Positions 44,671 through 54,368 of a stretch of DNA of 64,000 nt are shown here, in pieces. The translations under genes and the position numbers were made by a program. Position 1 is the first letter of the stretch; each line of letters starts with the position of its first letter. Under the pieces are notes generated by a model. The model did not search any database. It was not told the DNA's origin and worked only from the letters and a program-made list of their open reading frames with translations. This stretch comes from Gemmatimonadota bacterium (lineage in GTDB: Bacteria; Gemmatimonadota; Gemmatimonadetes; Gemmatimonadales; GWC2-71-9): NCBI GenBank assembly GCA_003169895.1, contig PNAE01000007.1, forward strand, positions 60,310 to 124,309. The letters are read 5' to 3'.

Positions 44671-45878
44671 CGACACCCTCCCGCGACGCACCTGACTCGA
44701 AGGTCACGCATCTGTACTTCGGGACCGACTGGGATCCGGAGAATCGAACCTCCGCGCACCACGTCGCCCGCTGGCTCGCCGAACGCACGACGGTGATGTA
44801 CTTCGAATGCCCGGGCATGCGCCCGCCAAGGTCGACTGGCCGGGACATCCGCCGGATCGCCCGGAAACTCCTGTCGGCATTGGGACCGCCGCGACGCCCG
44901 GCGCCAACGGTCGAGGTGCGGACCCTGTTGCAGCTGCCCTTTCACCGAGTCCCCGGCGTTGCGGTCTTCAACCAATGGCTGCTGCTGCGTTCCGTGCGGC
45001 GAGTTGTGGCCCGCGCCCGGCACGGCGGCGGCAAGGTCGTGTCGTGGTTCCTCTCGCCGCACATCGGGGTGCTCGCCGGTCGGTTGGGTGAGGACCTGAC
45101 CGTGCAGTACTGCGTCGACGACTACGCGTCGTTTCCCGGCGTCGACGTCGCGGCGATTGCTGCAATGGACGAAGCGCTCAGCCGCACGGCGGACCTGGTC
45201 TTCGTGACGTCGGAGACCATGCTCCCCCGCAAACGGGAATTCGCCCGGCACGTCGTACTGTCGCCGCACGGCGTTGACGTGAATCATTTCCGCAAAGCGA
45301 CGGACGCAGGCATCCGATTGCCGGAAGAGGTTCGCTCACTCGCCGGCCCGGTGATCGGATTTTTCGGGCTGATCGAGGCGTGGATCGATCTCGGCTTGGT
45401 GCAGACCCTCGCCGACCGCCACCCGGAATGGACCTTCGTCATGATCGGCAGGGTTGCCGTCGCGAGCGCGCAGGTGCCCGTGCGCCGGAACATCCTCTTT
45501 CTCGGCGCGCGACCCTACCGGCAGCTGCCTGACTACGGCCGCCGCTTCGATGTCAGCATCATCCCCTACCGACTCACGCAGCAAGTGCACCACGCCAACC
45601 CCATCAAGCTGCGTGAGTATCTCGCCATGGAGAAGCCGATCGTCTCGGTATCCACACCGGAAATCGAGAAGTTCGGTGACCTGGTCCGGATCGCCACCAC
45701 CCCGGACGAGTGGGAACGCGCCATCGAGGACGCACTCGCGAACCCGGATGGCCAGCGGGAGGCGATGCGGGCCGCGGCAGATGCAATGACCTGGGACGCA
45801 CGATTGACGCGAGTAGATCGGATCGTGAAGGACGCGCTGGCCGGATTGCCGTTCAATCCGCCACCGGTCTCCCGTTGA
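44667..45878 (+). CDS. Glycosyltransferase, GT-B fold (group 1-like)
   Basis: 403 residues from GTG 44667 (ATG 44640 also possible). GT-B architecture: N-domain with HVARWLAERTTVMYFECPG, VQYCVDDYASFPGVD; C-domain with FFGLIEAWIDLGLVQTLADR, WTFVMIGRVAV, NILFLGARPYRQLP and KLREYLAMEKPIVSV, where the usual E-x7-E motif is weak. Found in exopolysaccharide clusters with exosortase. Acceptor and donor unknown. Confidence 0.85.
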   Translation: MTTPSRDAPDSKVTHLYFGTDWDPENRTSAHHVARWLAERTTVMYFECPGMRPPRSTGRDIRRIARKLLSALGPPRRPAPTVEVRTLLQLPFHRVPGVAVFNQWLLLRSVRRVVARARHGGGKVVSWFLSPHIGVLAGRLGEDLTVQYCVDDYASFPGVDVAAIAAMDEALSRTADLVFVTSETMLPRKREFARHVVLSPHGVDVNHFRKATDAGIRLPEEVRSLAGPVIGFFGLIEAWIDLGLVQTLADRHPEWTFVMIGRVAVASAQVPVRRNILFLGARPYRQLPDYGRRFDVSIIPYRLTQQVHHANPIKLREYLAMEKPIVSVSTPEIEKFGDLVRIATTPDEWERAIEDALANPDGQREAMRAAADAMTWDARLTRVDRIVKDALAGLPFNPPPVSR

Positions 45879-46798
45879 CCGCGCCGGTCGCGATCACCGG
45901 CGCCACCGGCCGGGTGGGTGCCGCCCTCATTCGAGCGCTGCTTCGGGCCGGCCGGCCGGTTCGCGCGTTGTCGCGGCGGCCGCAGGTGCCGCAGGATGGC
46001 GTGGAGTGGGTGCGGGGAGATCTGCTCGATTCGAGTGCGGTCGGCAGGCTGGTGGCCGGCTCGGACACCGTCTTCCACGCCGGCGGACAGTTGGCCGGGC
46101 GGCCCGACGAAGTCGAACGCTCGCTGGTTGAGGGCACGGCCAACGTGTTGCGCGCCGCGCGACACGCGAGGGTCGTGCACATCAGCTCGCTGGTCGTGCT
46201 CGACACCGCGTCCGCGACGAGCCCCCGACTCATCGACGAGACGTGTCCGCTCGAAGCCTTCCCCGATCGTCGCGGTGCCTACACCCGCGCCAAGTCCGCC
46301 GCCGAAGCCCTCGCCCGGTCCGCCTCAAACGGGCACGACGTGATCATCGTGCGCCCAGGGTTGGTCGTGAGCGCGGGCCACAATGCGATTCCACCATCGA
46401 TCGGTCTGCGGTTCGGGCCGTGTGTCATTCTCGCCGGCCCGCGCCACGCGCGACTGCCCGTGGTGCACGCCGACGATCTGGCCACCGGACTGCTGTGCGC
46501 CCTCACCGCAATGCAGCGCGGCGAGATCCTGCACCTCGTTGACCCGATGCCGGTCACTCGTGCGGCGTTGCTCCGCCGGATAGCGGCGGGAATGCAGTTG
46601 ACGGTGGGGATTCCCGCGAGCGCCGCCGCATTGATGCTGGCGCGGCGTGCTGCCGGCAGCCGTCAAGCGCGCGTGGCAGACGCAGCGTACCGCCTGTTGT
46701 CCGCGGGAACGCCACATGAATGGAGCGCCGGGCGCGCGACAGCCATCGGCTGGCGCCCCGGCGCATTGGCTGCCTGGCTCGCTGCCGAACGGTCTTGA
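45875..46798 (+). CDS. NAD(P)-dependent epimerase/dehydratase (extended SDR)
   Basis: 307 residues from TTG 45875, overlapping the previous stop. ITGATGRVGAALIRALLRAG nucleotide site, VFHAGGQLAG, VVHISSLVVLD, and YTRAKSAAEALA with the Tyr-x3-Lys pair. The C-terminal substrate part is short. Probably makes or modifies a nucleotide sugar. Last gene of the first cluster operon. Confidence 0.85.
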   Translation: MTAPVAITGATGRVGAALIRALLRAGRPVRALSRRPQVPQDGVEWVRGDLLDSSAVGRLVAGSDTVFHAGGQLAGRPDEVERSLVEGTANVLRAARHARVVHISSLVVLDTASATSPRLIDETCPLEAFPDRRGAYTRAKSAAEALARSASNGHDVIIVRPGLVVSAGHNAIPPSIGLRFGPCVILAGPRHARLPVVHADDLATGLLCALTAMQRGEILHLVDPMPVTRAALLRRIAAGMQLTVGIPASAAALMLARRAAGSRQARVADAAYRLLSAGTPHEWSAGRATAIGWRPGALAAWLAAERS

Positions 46799-46804
46799 TC
46801 GAAC

Positions 46805-46832
46805 GCGACCAGCGCGAGCTCGCGCTGGTCGC
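46805..46832. terminator. Perfect 28-bp palindrome between converging genes
   Basis: GCGACCAGCGCGAG followed directly by its reverse complement CTCGCGCTGGTCGC. It sits 6 nt after the epimerase stop and 7 nt before the stop of the minus-strand gene. Works as a bidirectional 3'-end hairpin in principle; no T-tract. Confidence 0.6.
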
Positions 46833-46839
46833 CTCTGCG

Positions 46840-47364
46840 TTACTCCTGTCCGACGACCAGGCCCTGGCCCTTCATCCGCTTCTCGGTTTCGTCGGTTCCG
46901 CGGCTGGCCTGGAACGCACGCCAACCGGCCCACAGCAGCATCACGGCGAACCAGGCGGCGAATGCCCCCGTCTTCATGCCGGCAAGCGTGAAACCCTTGA
47001 GGTTGTTCTGGTTCACCATGCGGCGCGACTGCAGAAAGTCCAGCGCGTAAAAGGGGAGCAGGACAATCAGGAACCCGCCGAAGGCGAGCGCGGCGAGTGC
47101 TGCACCGCGAACTGCCAGACGGGGCCCCCCCAGGGTGCCCACCACGGCGATCAGGGCAAGCAGCACGGTGAACTGCGACGCCGATGCGAACAGGAGGCCT
47201 ACTACCTGAAACCGGTATTGCGGTCCAACCGCCGGGGTCGCCAGGGCGGCGACGCCCAGATCGACGACGGCCGACAGGATCGCCACAATGAAGATTCCCA
47301 CGATCGCGGGAAAGAGCAGCTGAGAGCGGCCGGAAAGTAGCGGAGCAGTCGGAGTCGAGGCCAT
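46840..47364 (-). CDS. Hypothetical four-helix membrane protein
   Basis: 174 residues with four hydrophobic segments (about 18-40, 55-75, 85-108 and 130-148) and a charged C-terminus. No family recognised. ATG 47364. It lies alone on the minus strand between two exopolysaccharide operons. Confidence 0.65.
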   Translation of the reverse strand: MASTPTAPLLSGRSQLLFPAIVGIFIVAILSAVVDLGVAALATPAVGPQYRFQVVGLLFASASQFTVLLALIAVVGTLGGPRLAVRGAALAALAFGGFLIVLLPFYALDFLQSRRMVNQNNLKGFTLAGMKTGAFAAWFAVMLLWAGWRAFQASRGTDETEKRMKGQGLVVGQE

Positions 47365-47508
47365 GCAGATCCCTCACCAGGCAACAAGGTTCGTCCCGCA
47401 GCCAGCGGCGACGGCGCTCACGGTGGACGGTGCGAAAACAATAGTCAGGCGGCGGCAAAGCAAGTCGCGGGCCGAGTGTACCATTTCTTGCTCTAACACC
47501 CCAGACCG

Positions 47509-48648
47509 ATGAGAATCCTCCATTTGACGTTGTCTGCTGCCCGGGGCGGCAGGCGAGACGCCATCATGACCCTGATCGATCACCTCCGCCCAATGGGAAT
47601 CCAATGCGGGATTGTCGCACTGCGCGATTCCGCCTCGGGGATCGCCACACTAGCGAATCGGGCGGACTATGTGGACGGCCTGTCGATTCGGGCGCGGCCG
47701 ACTTGGGCCGAGCTGAATACGGTACGGCAGATTTGCCGGCAACGTGGAGTAGACTTGGTGCATGCGCACGACCATGGGAGCCAATATGTTGCGTCAGCGC
47801 TACGGTTTGTATCACCTTCGCTACGGGCAGTGATGACTTTTCACCGCACCCTTGGAATCGAGACCGAGGGTCGTCGCAATCGGACGCGCAACGCCCTCAC
47901 GCTGCCGCTTATCCACCGCGTTCTGACAGCTTCCGAAGAACGGCGTAAGTACTTTATTGACAGTACATTAGTCTCGAAAAACAAGGTCGCGGTCATCCCC
48001 ATTGGCATGGATCTGGGCCGCTTCCACCCCAATCGGGCGATACGGGGCGTGATCCGTGAACGGCTCGGGCTGGCGCCGGACGTAACTCTGGCGCTAGCGA
48101 TCGGGCATTTCGGGAGTGAAAAGGGGATCGATCAGGTCCTGACCGCGGCGGCCCATGCCGATTCGCTCCTCGGCAACCAGCCTTGGCACCTGGTGGTGCT
48201 CGGCACCGGATCCGCGGATCAGGTGGCGACGTTGCAGGATGCCGGCCAGCGGCTGCTTCCCGGCCGAGTGAGCTGGGCCGGGTTCCAGACGGACGTCACG
48301 CCATGGCTCCAGGCGGCAGACCTTCTCATTCATGCCGCTCGTCGCGAAGCGTTCGGGATGGTGGTAATTCAGGCGATGGCGTGCGGATTACCGGTCGTAG
48401 CGACGGCGGTCGGGGGCGTCCCCGAGCTGATCGTGCACGATCGAACCGGTCTGCTGGTGCCGCCGGGAGACCTCGACGCACTCGGGTCGGCCATCGCGCG
48501 GATGGTAGCAAGTCCGTCGCTTCGACACGAGATGGGCGAACGTGCGCTCGGACGGGCGATGCAATATTACGACGCCCGCGAGTGTGCCCGGAGGCATGCA
48601 GCTCTCTACCGGGAACTGATCCCCTTCACCAGGTCGGCTTTGCCGTGA
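47509..48648 (+). CDS. Glycosyltransferase family 4
   Basis: 379 residues, GT-B fold. N-domain starts MRILHLTLSAARGGRRDAIM with VDLVHAHDHGS; C-domain has AIGHFGSEKGIDQVLTAA, VSWAGFQTDVTPWL, and REAFGMVVIQAMACGLPVVA with the E-x7-E-like catalytic pair partly kept (E..Q), then TAVGGVPELIVHDRTGLLVP. The Glu replacement by Gln at the second position deserves note. It begins the second cluster of genes. Confidence 0.9.
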   Translation: MRILHLTLSAARGGRRDAIMTLIDHLRPMGIQCGIVALRDSASGIATLANRADYVDGLSIRARPTWAELNTVRQICRQRGVDLVHAHDHGSQYVASALRFVSPSLRAVMTFHRTLGIETEGRRNRTRNALTLPLIHRVLTASEERRKYFIDSTLVSKNKVAVIPIGMDLGRFHPNRAIRGVIRERLGLAPDVTLALAIGHFGSEKGIDQVLTAAAHADSLLGNQPWHLVVLGTGSADQVATLQDAGQRLLPGRVSWAGFQTDVTPWLQAADLLIHAARREAFGMVVIQAMACGLPVVATAVGGVPELIVHDRTGLLVPPGDLDALGSAIARMVASPSLRHEMGERALGRAMQYYDARECARRHAALYRELIPFTRSALP

Positions 48649-48706
48649 CACGGTATCGCCGTCGGGTGTCACGTCGCCACGATACCATTCCAGCGGAGAA
48701 GCTGCC

Positions 48707-49714
48707 GTGTCCGAGACCGTAACCATCGTCGTCGTGCCCCGCGATCGATTCAGCAGCGTCGAAGCGTGCACCCGCTCCATCATCGAGAACACGCCTGAGC
48801 CTGTCCGGCTTGCGTTCCTCGACCTGGGATATTCGCCCCGGACCATTCGATCCCTCGGCGAAATATGCGCGGGCGTGCCGTTCGAGATCGTCCCCTGCGG
48901 GCGGATCATCCCGATGGACGCGTTCCGGACGTATCTCGCGCGCATCGAGACCAAGTACACATGCTGGGTGGACAACGACACGTTCGTCACGCCCGGGTGG
49001 CTCACCGCCATGCTCCATCAGGCCGAAACGGCGGGAATGCGCGTGATCCTGCCGCTGACCTTCGAACGGGAAGGGTTGGATATCGACCGCCGCCGGTTGC
49101 CGCTCCGGGTGCACATCTCGCACTCCGAACTGCGCAAGGTGACGGTGGACGGACAGGAATACATCTTCGACTACAAGCCCTTTCGCCGAGCCGCGAAGAG
49201 TGACATTCCGCCGGGGCCGTGGATGGTCGACTTTTTTGAACTCCACACGTTCTTCGCCGAAACGGCCGTGTTGCGCCAGATCGACTTCCCGTCGATGGTG
49301 GTTCGCGAACACGTCGACATCGGGATCCAGCTGCACCGCCTGGGCATCCCGATCTGGTGCGTGCCGCAGGCCGAGGTCATCTTCGACAACATTCATACCC
49401 GGCCGACCATCGAAGACCTTCGCTTCTTCGCCTTTCGCTGGTCCGATCGCCTGGTGGACGCAAGTCACCAGTTGTTTGCCGAACGCTGGGGATGGCGCTT
49501 CTACAACGAGCAGTTCCTCAAGAACTGGGCGTTTCGACGCCGGGTCTTCTCGTATGCGCGATTCTGCTACCTGCCGCACAAGGCAGCGGACCTGCTGTCG
49601 CGTGTCATGGTGCGACTGTTCCGCCCCGCGCTTCCGGCGAATTTGCGCAGCGACCCGATCGCGATCTCGGAGCGGGCGTTCGACGGGCTGGCGCCGGACG
49701 GTGCCACAAAGTGA
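48707..49714 (+). CDS. Glycosyltransferase family 2-like protein
   Basis: 335 residues from GTG 48707, with GGAGAAG upstream. VTIVVVPRDRFSSVEAC opening, ICAGVPFEIVPCG, and WVDNDTFVTPGWLTAM containing the DND that stands for the DxD metal motif. Later FDYKPFRRAAKSD and VREHVDIGIQLHRLGI, a typical GT-A end. Looks like a single-domain GT-A enzyme of the cluster. Confidence 0.8.
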   Translation: MSETVTIVVVPRDRFSSVEACTRSIIENTPEPVRLAFLDLGYSPRTIRSLGEICAGVPFEIVPCGRIIPMDAFRTYLARIETKYTCWVDNDTFVTPGWLTAMLHQAETAGMRVILPLTFEREGLDIDRRRLPLRVHISHSELRKVTVDGQEYIFDYKPFRRAAKSDIPPGPWMVDFFELHTFFAETAVLRQIDFPSMVVREHVDIGIQLHRLGIPIWCVPQAEVIFDNIHTRPTIEDLRFFAFRWSDRLVDASHQLFAERWGWRFYNEQFLKNWAFRRRVFSYARFCYLPHKAADLLSRVMVRLFRPALPANLRSDPIAISERAFDGLAPDGATK

Positions 49715-50406
49715 ACGCCGCTGACAGCATGATGCCGGGCCCGGCATCTCCACCGGCCCATTTCCGGCGCGGGGCCACGGCCGATCGGCATCAAGCGCGC
49801 CGTACCGCGACCGTGCTCGAGCTTGCGCGCGGACTGTGCGGGCGCGCGCTCGACTATGGCTCCGGGTGGGGCGACCTCACCGCGCGGCTCGCTCCCCAAT
49901 TCCACGAGATCGTCGGCGTCGATGCCGATGCCGAGCGGGTCGAGTTTGCCCGGGCGGAATACGCGCCGTTGCAATTCTCGCTCTGCGCGGCCGAGCGTAC
50001 CGATTTCGAGGATCAATCATTCGACGTGGTTTGCTCGATCGTCGTGCTACCGTTCGTGCCCTCGGCCGACCGGTACCTGGCCGAGTGCCGCCGGTTGCTG
50101 CGGCCCGGGGGCACGCTGGTGTTCATGGTTCCCAATCCGGATTCGCTTCGCATGATGATTCGGCGCTGGCGCGGTCGGCCGGTCCACGGTCGCCGCTGGG
50201 GGGGCCTGACGCGGGCCGAGGTGCGGGCGTTCCTCGTCCGGAACGGATTTCGGGTCGAGCGGGAGGGCGGGTTCTACGATCCGGCGTTCGAAGGGGTGCG
50301 GAACGCGGGAGATGTCGTGCTGTCGCTGCTGAGTGCCGTGGCGCACCGGCTGAAATTGTCCGGGCGGTGGTCGTACGTCGGCTTCCGTTGTCAACGCCTG
50401 CCCTGA
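49711..50406 (+). CDS. SAM-dependent methyltransferase
   Basis: 231 residues from GTG 49711, overlapping the previous stop. Motif I ALDYGSGWGDLTARLAP, the acidic loop GVDADAERVEFARAE, FDVVCSIVVLPFVP and LLRPGGTLVFMVPNPDSL. Methyltransf_11 type; likely modifies a sugar or lipid carrier in this cluster, by context only. Confidence 0.85.
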   Translation: MNAADSMMPGPASPPAHFRRGATADRHQARRTATVLELARGLCGRALDYGSGWGDLTARLAPQFHEIVGVDADAERVEFARAEYAPLQFSLCAAERTDFEDQSFDVVCSIVVLPFVPSADRYLAECRRLLRPGGTLVFMVPNPDSLRMMIRRWRGRPVHGRRWGGLTRAEVRAFLVRNGFRVEREGGFYDPAFEGVRNAGDVVLSLLSAVAHRLKLSGRWSYVGFRCQRLP

Positions 50407-51521
50407 TGCGGTCCGGCCCCCCGTGGGATGTGATCCACTGTGTCTTCTCGATCGCGGTCGGAGGCCAGGAAGTCGTGATACTTTCGCTGGCCGAGCGGGC
50501 CAACCGGTCGCTCTACACGCCGCGGGTCCTCTGTCTCCAGGGCGCCGGTGAACTCGTCCCACGCTTCGAGGCCGCGGGGATTCCAGTGGATGTCCTGGAT
50601 CACGGGGACGGCAGCGGCATCGCCACACTCGTTGCGATGCGGCGCTATCTCCGCGCCCGCCGGCCGGCGATCCTCCATACCCACAACCGGACACCACATC
50701 AGTTTGGCGCTCTTGCGCGCCTGGTCACCGACATTCCGGTCCTGGTACACACCAAGCACGGTCGGGGCCAATCATTAACCCGGCGAGGTAGGCTGTTGAA
50801 CCGGCTCGTCGGGCAGGTCACCGACGCCGTGGTGGCGGTGTCGCGGGATGCGGCCGATGTGGCCCGCACGGTCGAGTGGGTGCCGTCCGACCGGATCCGC
50901 GTAATCCGCAACGGCATCGATGTCGCCGCGATCACGCCGGCGCTATCGACCTCAAATGGATGGCACGTCGTGCACATCGCCCGGTTGAACAAGATCAAGG
51001 ACCAGAGCACGCTCTTGCACGCTGCTCGGCTGGTGCTGGACCAGCAACCGGCGTTCCGCCTCGAAATCGTTGGTGATGGCGAACGGCGCCCGGAACTCGA
51101 ACGACTCTCGGCGGAACTCAGGCTCGGCGATGCGGTGCGCTTTCATGGCTTCCAGGCGGACGTGCGGCCCTTTCTCGTGGGTATGGATGCGTTCGTGCTG
51201 TCGTCGGTGAGCGAGGGGATCGCGTTGACGCTCCTCGAAGCAATGGCAGCAGCCCTGCCGGTTGTCGCCACCGACGTGGGCGGCAATCGGGAAGTGGTGA
51301 TCCCCGGCGAAACGGGGTTCCTGGTCCCCGCCCGCGATCCTGTGGCGATGGCGCGCGCCCTGATCGCGCTGCTGGGCGATCGGGCACGGGCGTCCAGTTT
51401 CGGGGCTGCGGGCCGCGCGCGCGTAGCGTCGGAGTTCACACTGGACGCCACGGTCGCCGCGTACGAAGCGCTCTATCTCGAGTTGCTCGAGCGCCGCATG
51501 CGGCGCAAGGGGGCCGCGTGA
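50406..51521 (+). CDS. Glycosyltransferase family 4
   Basis: 371 residues from ATG 50406, one base overlapping the previous stop. N-domain CVFSIAVGGQEVVILSLAER, ILHTHNRTPHQFGAL; C-domain HIARLNKIKDQSTLLHAARL, VRFHGFQADVRPFLVGM and SEGIALTLLEAMAAALPVVA with the E-x7-E pair. Transfers a sugar to the growing repeat unit; donor unknown. Confidence 0.92.
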   Translation: MRSGPPWDVIHCVFSIAVGGQEVVILSLAERANRSLYTPRVLCLQGAGELVPRFEAAGIPVDVLDHGDGSGIATLVAMRRYLRARRPAILHTHNRTPHQFGALARLVTDIPVLVHTKHGRGQSLTRRGRLLNRLVGQVTDAVVAVSRDAADVARTVEWVPSDRIRVIRNGIDVAAITPALSTSNGWHVVHIARLNKIKDQSTLLHAARLVLDQQPAFRLEIVGDGERRPELERLSAELRLGDAVRFHGFQADVRPFLVGMDAFVLSSVSEGIALTLLEAMAAALPVVATDVGGNREVVIPGETGFLVPARDPVAMARALIALLGDRARASSFGAAGRARVASEFTLDATVAAYEALYLELLERRMRRKGAA

Positions 51522-52900
51522 CGGGTGACGATGCGGTCACCGCGTTCCGGCGGGGACTGATTCGATTGTACGAAGACGGGCTCCACCGACGCTTCGTCTT
51601 CCGCTACTGGCGCGAACTCGAGGCGTCGCAATGGCAGCCGTTGGAGCAACTCCAGGCCGCGCAGTTCGACCGCCTCCGCCGGTTCCTGCTGCGCGTACAG
51701 GTCACGTCACCGTGGTACGGCGCCACCTGGCGGGCGGGCGGCCTCGACCCACGCGATCTCCACGTGCCCGCGGATTTTCAGCGCTGGCCGGTGATCGACA
51801 AGGACATCATCCGGACCCACCGCGCCGCCATGCGCAGCACGGCGCCCGGCGTCACCTTGATCGCCAAGGCCACCGGTGGCTCCAGTGGTGTCCCGATGCG
51901 GTTCGACCTCGACACCGACAGCAACGAACAGCGGATGGCGGCATGGCATCGCGGCTACCAGTGGGCGGGTGCCGGGCCGGGAACCCGCCAGTGGTACTTG
52001 TGGGGCGTGGCGCCGAGCTCGTCGGCGGCATGGCGAAAGCGGAAGGCGCGACTGTACGACCGTCTCTACCGGCGCACCACCGTCAGTTGCTTCGATCTCG
52101 GCGAAGCGACGATGCAACCGTTCCTGGATTCCCTGGTGCGCACCCGCCCCCATGCGATCGTGTCCTATACCAATGCGATCTACGCGTTCGCCAGGATGCT
52201 CGAGGCGAAGGGATGTATTCCGCCATCACCGCGCAGCGTAGTGGTGGGAGCGGAAAAGCTGCACGACTTTCAGCGCGAAACGATCGAACGGGTGTTCCGG
52301 GCGCCGGTGTTCGAGACCTACGGGTGTCGTGAGTTCATGCTGATCGGCGCCGAGTGCGAGCACCACAGCGGACTCCACCTGACGATGGAGAACCTGCTCG
52401 TCGAACTGCTCGACGACGACGGTGCGCCGGTTGCGCCCGGCGTCGAGGGCAACGTGGTGGTCACCGATCTGACCAACCTGGGCATGCCATTCGTTCGCTA
52501 CCCGACCGGCGATCGGGCCATCGCCAGTCCGGTCCCGTGCCCGTGCGGCCGCGGCCTCCCGCTGCTGGAAAAGGTGACGGGCCGCCGCCTCGACATGCTG
52601 ACGACGCCCGATGGACGCATACTGCCGGGCGAGTTCTTTCCGCATATCCTCAAGGAAGTCACCGCGGTGCAGCGATTTCAGGTGATCCAGGAGCGGGCGG
52701 ACACCATTGTGGTGAAGCTGGTGGCCCCCGGCTGGACGACAGGGAACGAGGAGTGGTTCCGCCGCGAAGTGTCCGCGGTGGCCGGAAGCGCGGTCCGGCT
52801 GGAGCTTCAGCTGGTCGATCAGATCGCGCTCACGGCGGCGGGGAAATTGCAGGTTGTAGTGAACCGGCTGGCAACGCCTGGCCGGGCGGAGAACGCATGA
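51518..52900 (+). CDS. CapK/phenylacetate-CoA-ligase-like adenylate-forming enzyme
   Basis: 460 residues from GTG 51518. AMP-binding loop KATGGSSGVPMRF, FETYGCREFMLIGAE, VVVTDLTNLGMPFVRYPTGD, then a PaaK-like C-terminal part with LEKVTGRRLDMLTTPDG. PaaK-like proteins are common in capsule and exopolysaccharide clusters (CapK), where their substrate is usually unknown; acyl or amino-acid decoration of the polysaccharide is an inference. Confidence 0.88.
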   Translation: MTGDDAVTAFRRGLIRLYEDGLHRRFVFRYWRELEASQWQPLEQLQAAQFDRLRRFLLRVQVTSPWYGATWRAGGLDPRDLHVPADFQRWPVIDKDIIRTHRAAMRSTAPGVTLIAKATGGSSGVPMRFDLDTDSNEQRMAAWHRGYQWAGAGPGTRQWYLWGVAPSSSAAWRKRKARLYDRLYRRTTVSCFDLGEATMQPFLDSLVRTRPHAIVSYTNAIYAFARMLEAKGCIPPSPRSVVVGAEKLHDFQRETIERVFRAPVFETYGCREFMLIGAECEHHSGLHLTMENLLVELLDDDGAPVAPGVEGNVVVTDLTNLGMPFVRYPTGDRAIASPVPCPCGRGLPLLEKVTGRRLDMLTTPDGRILPGEFFPHILKEVTAVQRFQVIQERADTIVVKLVAPGWTTGNEEWFRREVSAVAGSAVRLELQLVDQIALTAAGKLQVVVNRLATPGRAENA

Positions 52901-54366
52901 CCATTCTCGGGGCCAACGACCCCTTTGCACCGGATGTTGTCGCTGCCGTCCGGCAGGCGGCGGAGGCGGTACCCAAGCGGTCCCGGGCAGGCCTCTTCTC
53001 GCTGCTCACGGGTAGCCCCGTCGAGACGATTCTCGCCCCGTTGGTGGGCCTGTACCTCGGGTTCGCCGTGGTGCGGCTGCCGGAGGTGTTCCAGGCGATC
53101 GCCATTCCGCACCTGCCGATGATCCTGATGCTGATCTTTATCGCGATCCTTGGCTTCGCCATTCCTGCGGGCGCCTGGGCGCTCGTGTGGGAACGAGCAA
53201 AGGCGCTGCGAATCGTTGCCGGACTCGTCGTGGTCGCGATCGTCACGGCGCCACTGGGGATCTGGCCCAGCGAATCGCTCCAGTTTCTGCGAGAGCACTA
53301 CGCCGTTTCAGTGATCCTCTTCGTAACCTGCCTGGTGCTGTTGCGCGACCGCCGGAACTTCCGCACGGCGGTGACCATCTACGTGCTCTGCAGCGCGACC
53401 GTCTGCGTCAACGTGCTGCACACCTACGATCCGGACGTGGTGCTCGATGAGGACGGCAACCAGATCGACCCGGATATCCTCGCCGCACGACCCGAACTGA
53501 GACGATTGGCATCGGTCGGCGTTTCGCTGGATTCCAACGATTTCGGCGCCATTCTCGCTACCACGTTTCCGCTCGCGCTATGGCTTTCGGTAGGCAGCTT
53601 CCGGCGGCGGGTGTTCTGGACCGGGATTGCCGGGCTGATGGTCGCCGCGGTGGTGCCGACCCAGTCGCGCGGATCGGAACTGGGATTCGTCGCAGTCGCT
53701 GCCGTCATCGTCACGGTCGGCGCACGCGGATGGCGACGATGGATGAGCACCGCGCTGATCGTTGGTTGCGTCGGCTTGTTCGTAATGATGGCGTCAGGGA
53801 TCGGCGCTGGCGGGCGGTTCTCCGACTTCGGAGCCGAAGACTACAACATCGCGGGCAATGAAGGGCGCATGTTTTTCTGGAGGCAGGGCTTCGTCTGGAT
53901 GCTCAAGCGACCCTGGGGTTACGGCATCGCGAACTTCCCCACCTACTTCGGCATGCTCAACGGTCCGGAGCGGGCGGCGCACAGCAGCTGGGTGCAGTAC
54001 GGCATGGAATTGGGCATTGCAGGACTGGCGCTCTTCGTGACGCTGTGCGTCGGCCTGGTGAAAGGTTTGCGCCAGCTCCGGAAGCTGGCCGCGGCACTGC
54101 GCGAGCGCCATCCCGCCGCGAAGGACGAAGAGATCCTGGCGGGACACATGCTCGCGATGCTCGCCGGCGTGCTGGTGACCGGGAGCTTCCTGTCCAACGC
54201 GTATTATCCGCTGATGTACATGGCGCTGGGGATGGCCGGTGCCACGCTGCTTGGCTCCCCGTTGACGGAGCATCTTCCCGCGCCGCACCCGGCACCGGCC
54301 GCACCGGGGCATCCGCGCGCCCGGCGCCGGCTGCGTAGCTTTCCCGGGCAGACGCCAGCAGACTGA
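52897..54366 (+). CDS. O-antigen ligase/polymerase-like membrane protein (Wzy_C)
   Basis: 489 residues from ATG 52897. At least 10 hydrophobic segments, a long periplasmic part with DEDGNQIDPDI, and the Wzy_C-like segment WMLKRPWGYGIANFPTYFG ... AHSSWVQYGMELGIAGLAL. It is the probable polymerase or ligase of the polysaccharide. Pro-rich basic C-terminus (about 455-489). Confidence 0.88.
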   Translation: MTILGANDPFAPDVVAAVRQAAEAVPKRSRAGLFSLLTGSPVETILAPLVGLYLGFAVVRLPEVFQAIAIPHLPMILMLIFIAILGFAIPAGAWALVWERAKALRIVAGLVVVAIVTAPLGIWPSESLQFLREHYAVSVILFVTCLVLLRDRRNFRTAVTIYVLCSATVCVNVLHTYDPDVVLDEDGNQIDPDILAARPELRRLASVGVSLDSNDFGAILATTFPLALWLSVGSFRRRVFWTGIAGLMVAAVVPTQSRGSELGFVAVAAVIVTVGARGWRRWMSTALIVGCVGLFVMMASGIGAGGRFSDFGAEDYNIAGNEGRMFFWRQGFVWMLKRPWGYGIANFPTYFGMLNGPERAAHSSWVQYGMELGIAGLALFVTLCVGLVKGLRQLRKLAAALRERHPAAKDEEILAGHMLAMLAGVLVTGSFLSNAYYPLMYMALGMAGATLLGSPLTEHLPAPHPAPAAPGHPRARRRLRSFPGQTPAD

Positions 54367-54368
54367 TC

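Noticed and set aside
47445..47465. Sigma54 promoter before the glycosyltransferase at 47509
   Set aside because: AGGCGGCGGCAAAGCA has GG-N10-GC spacing, but both boxes are poor and such matches are common at this GC content.
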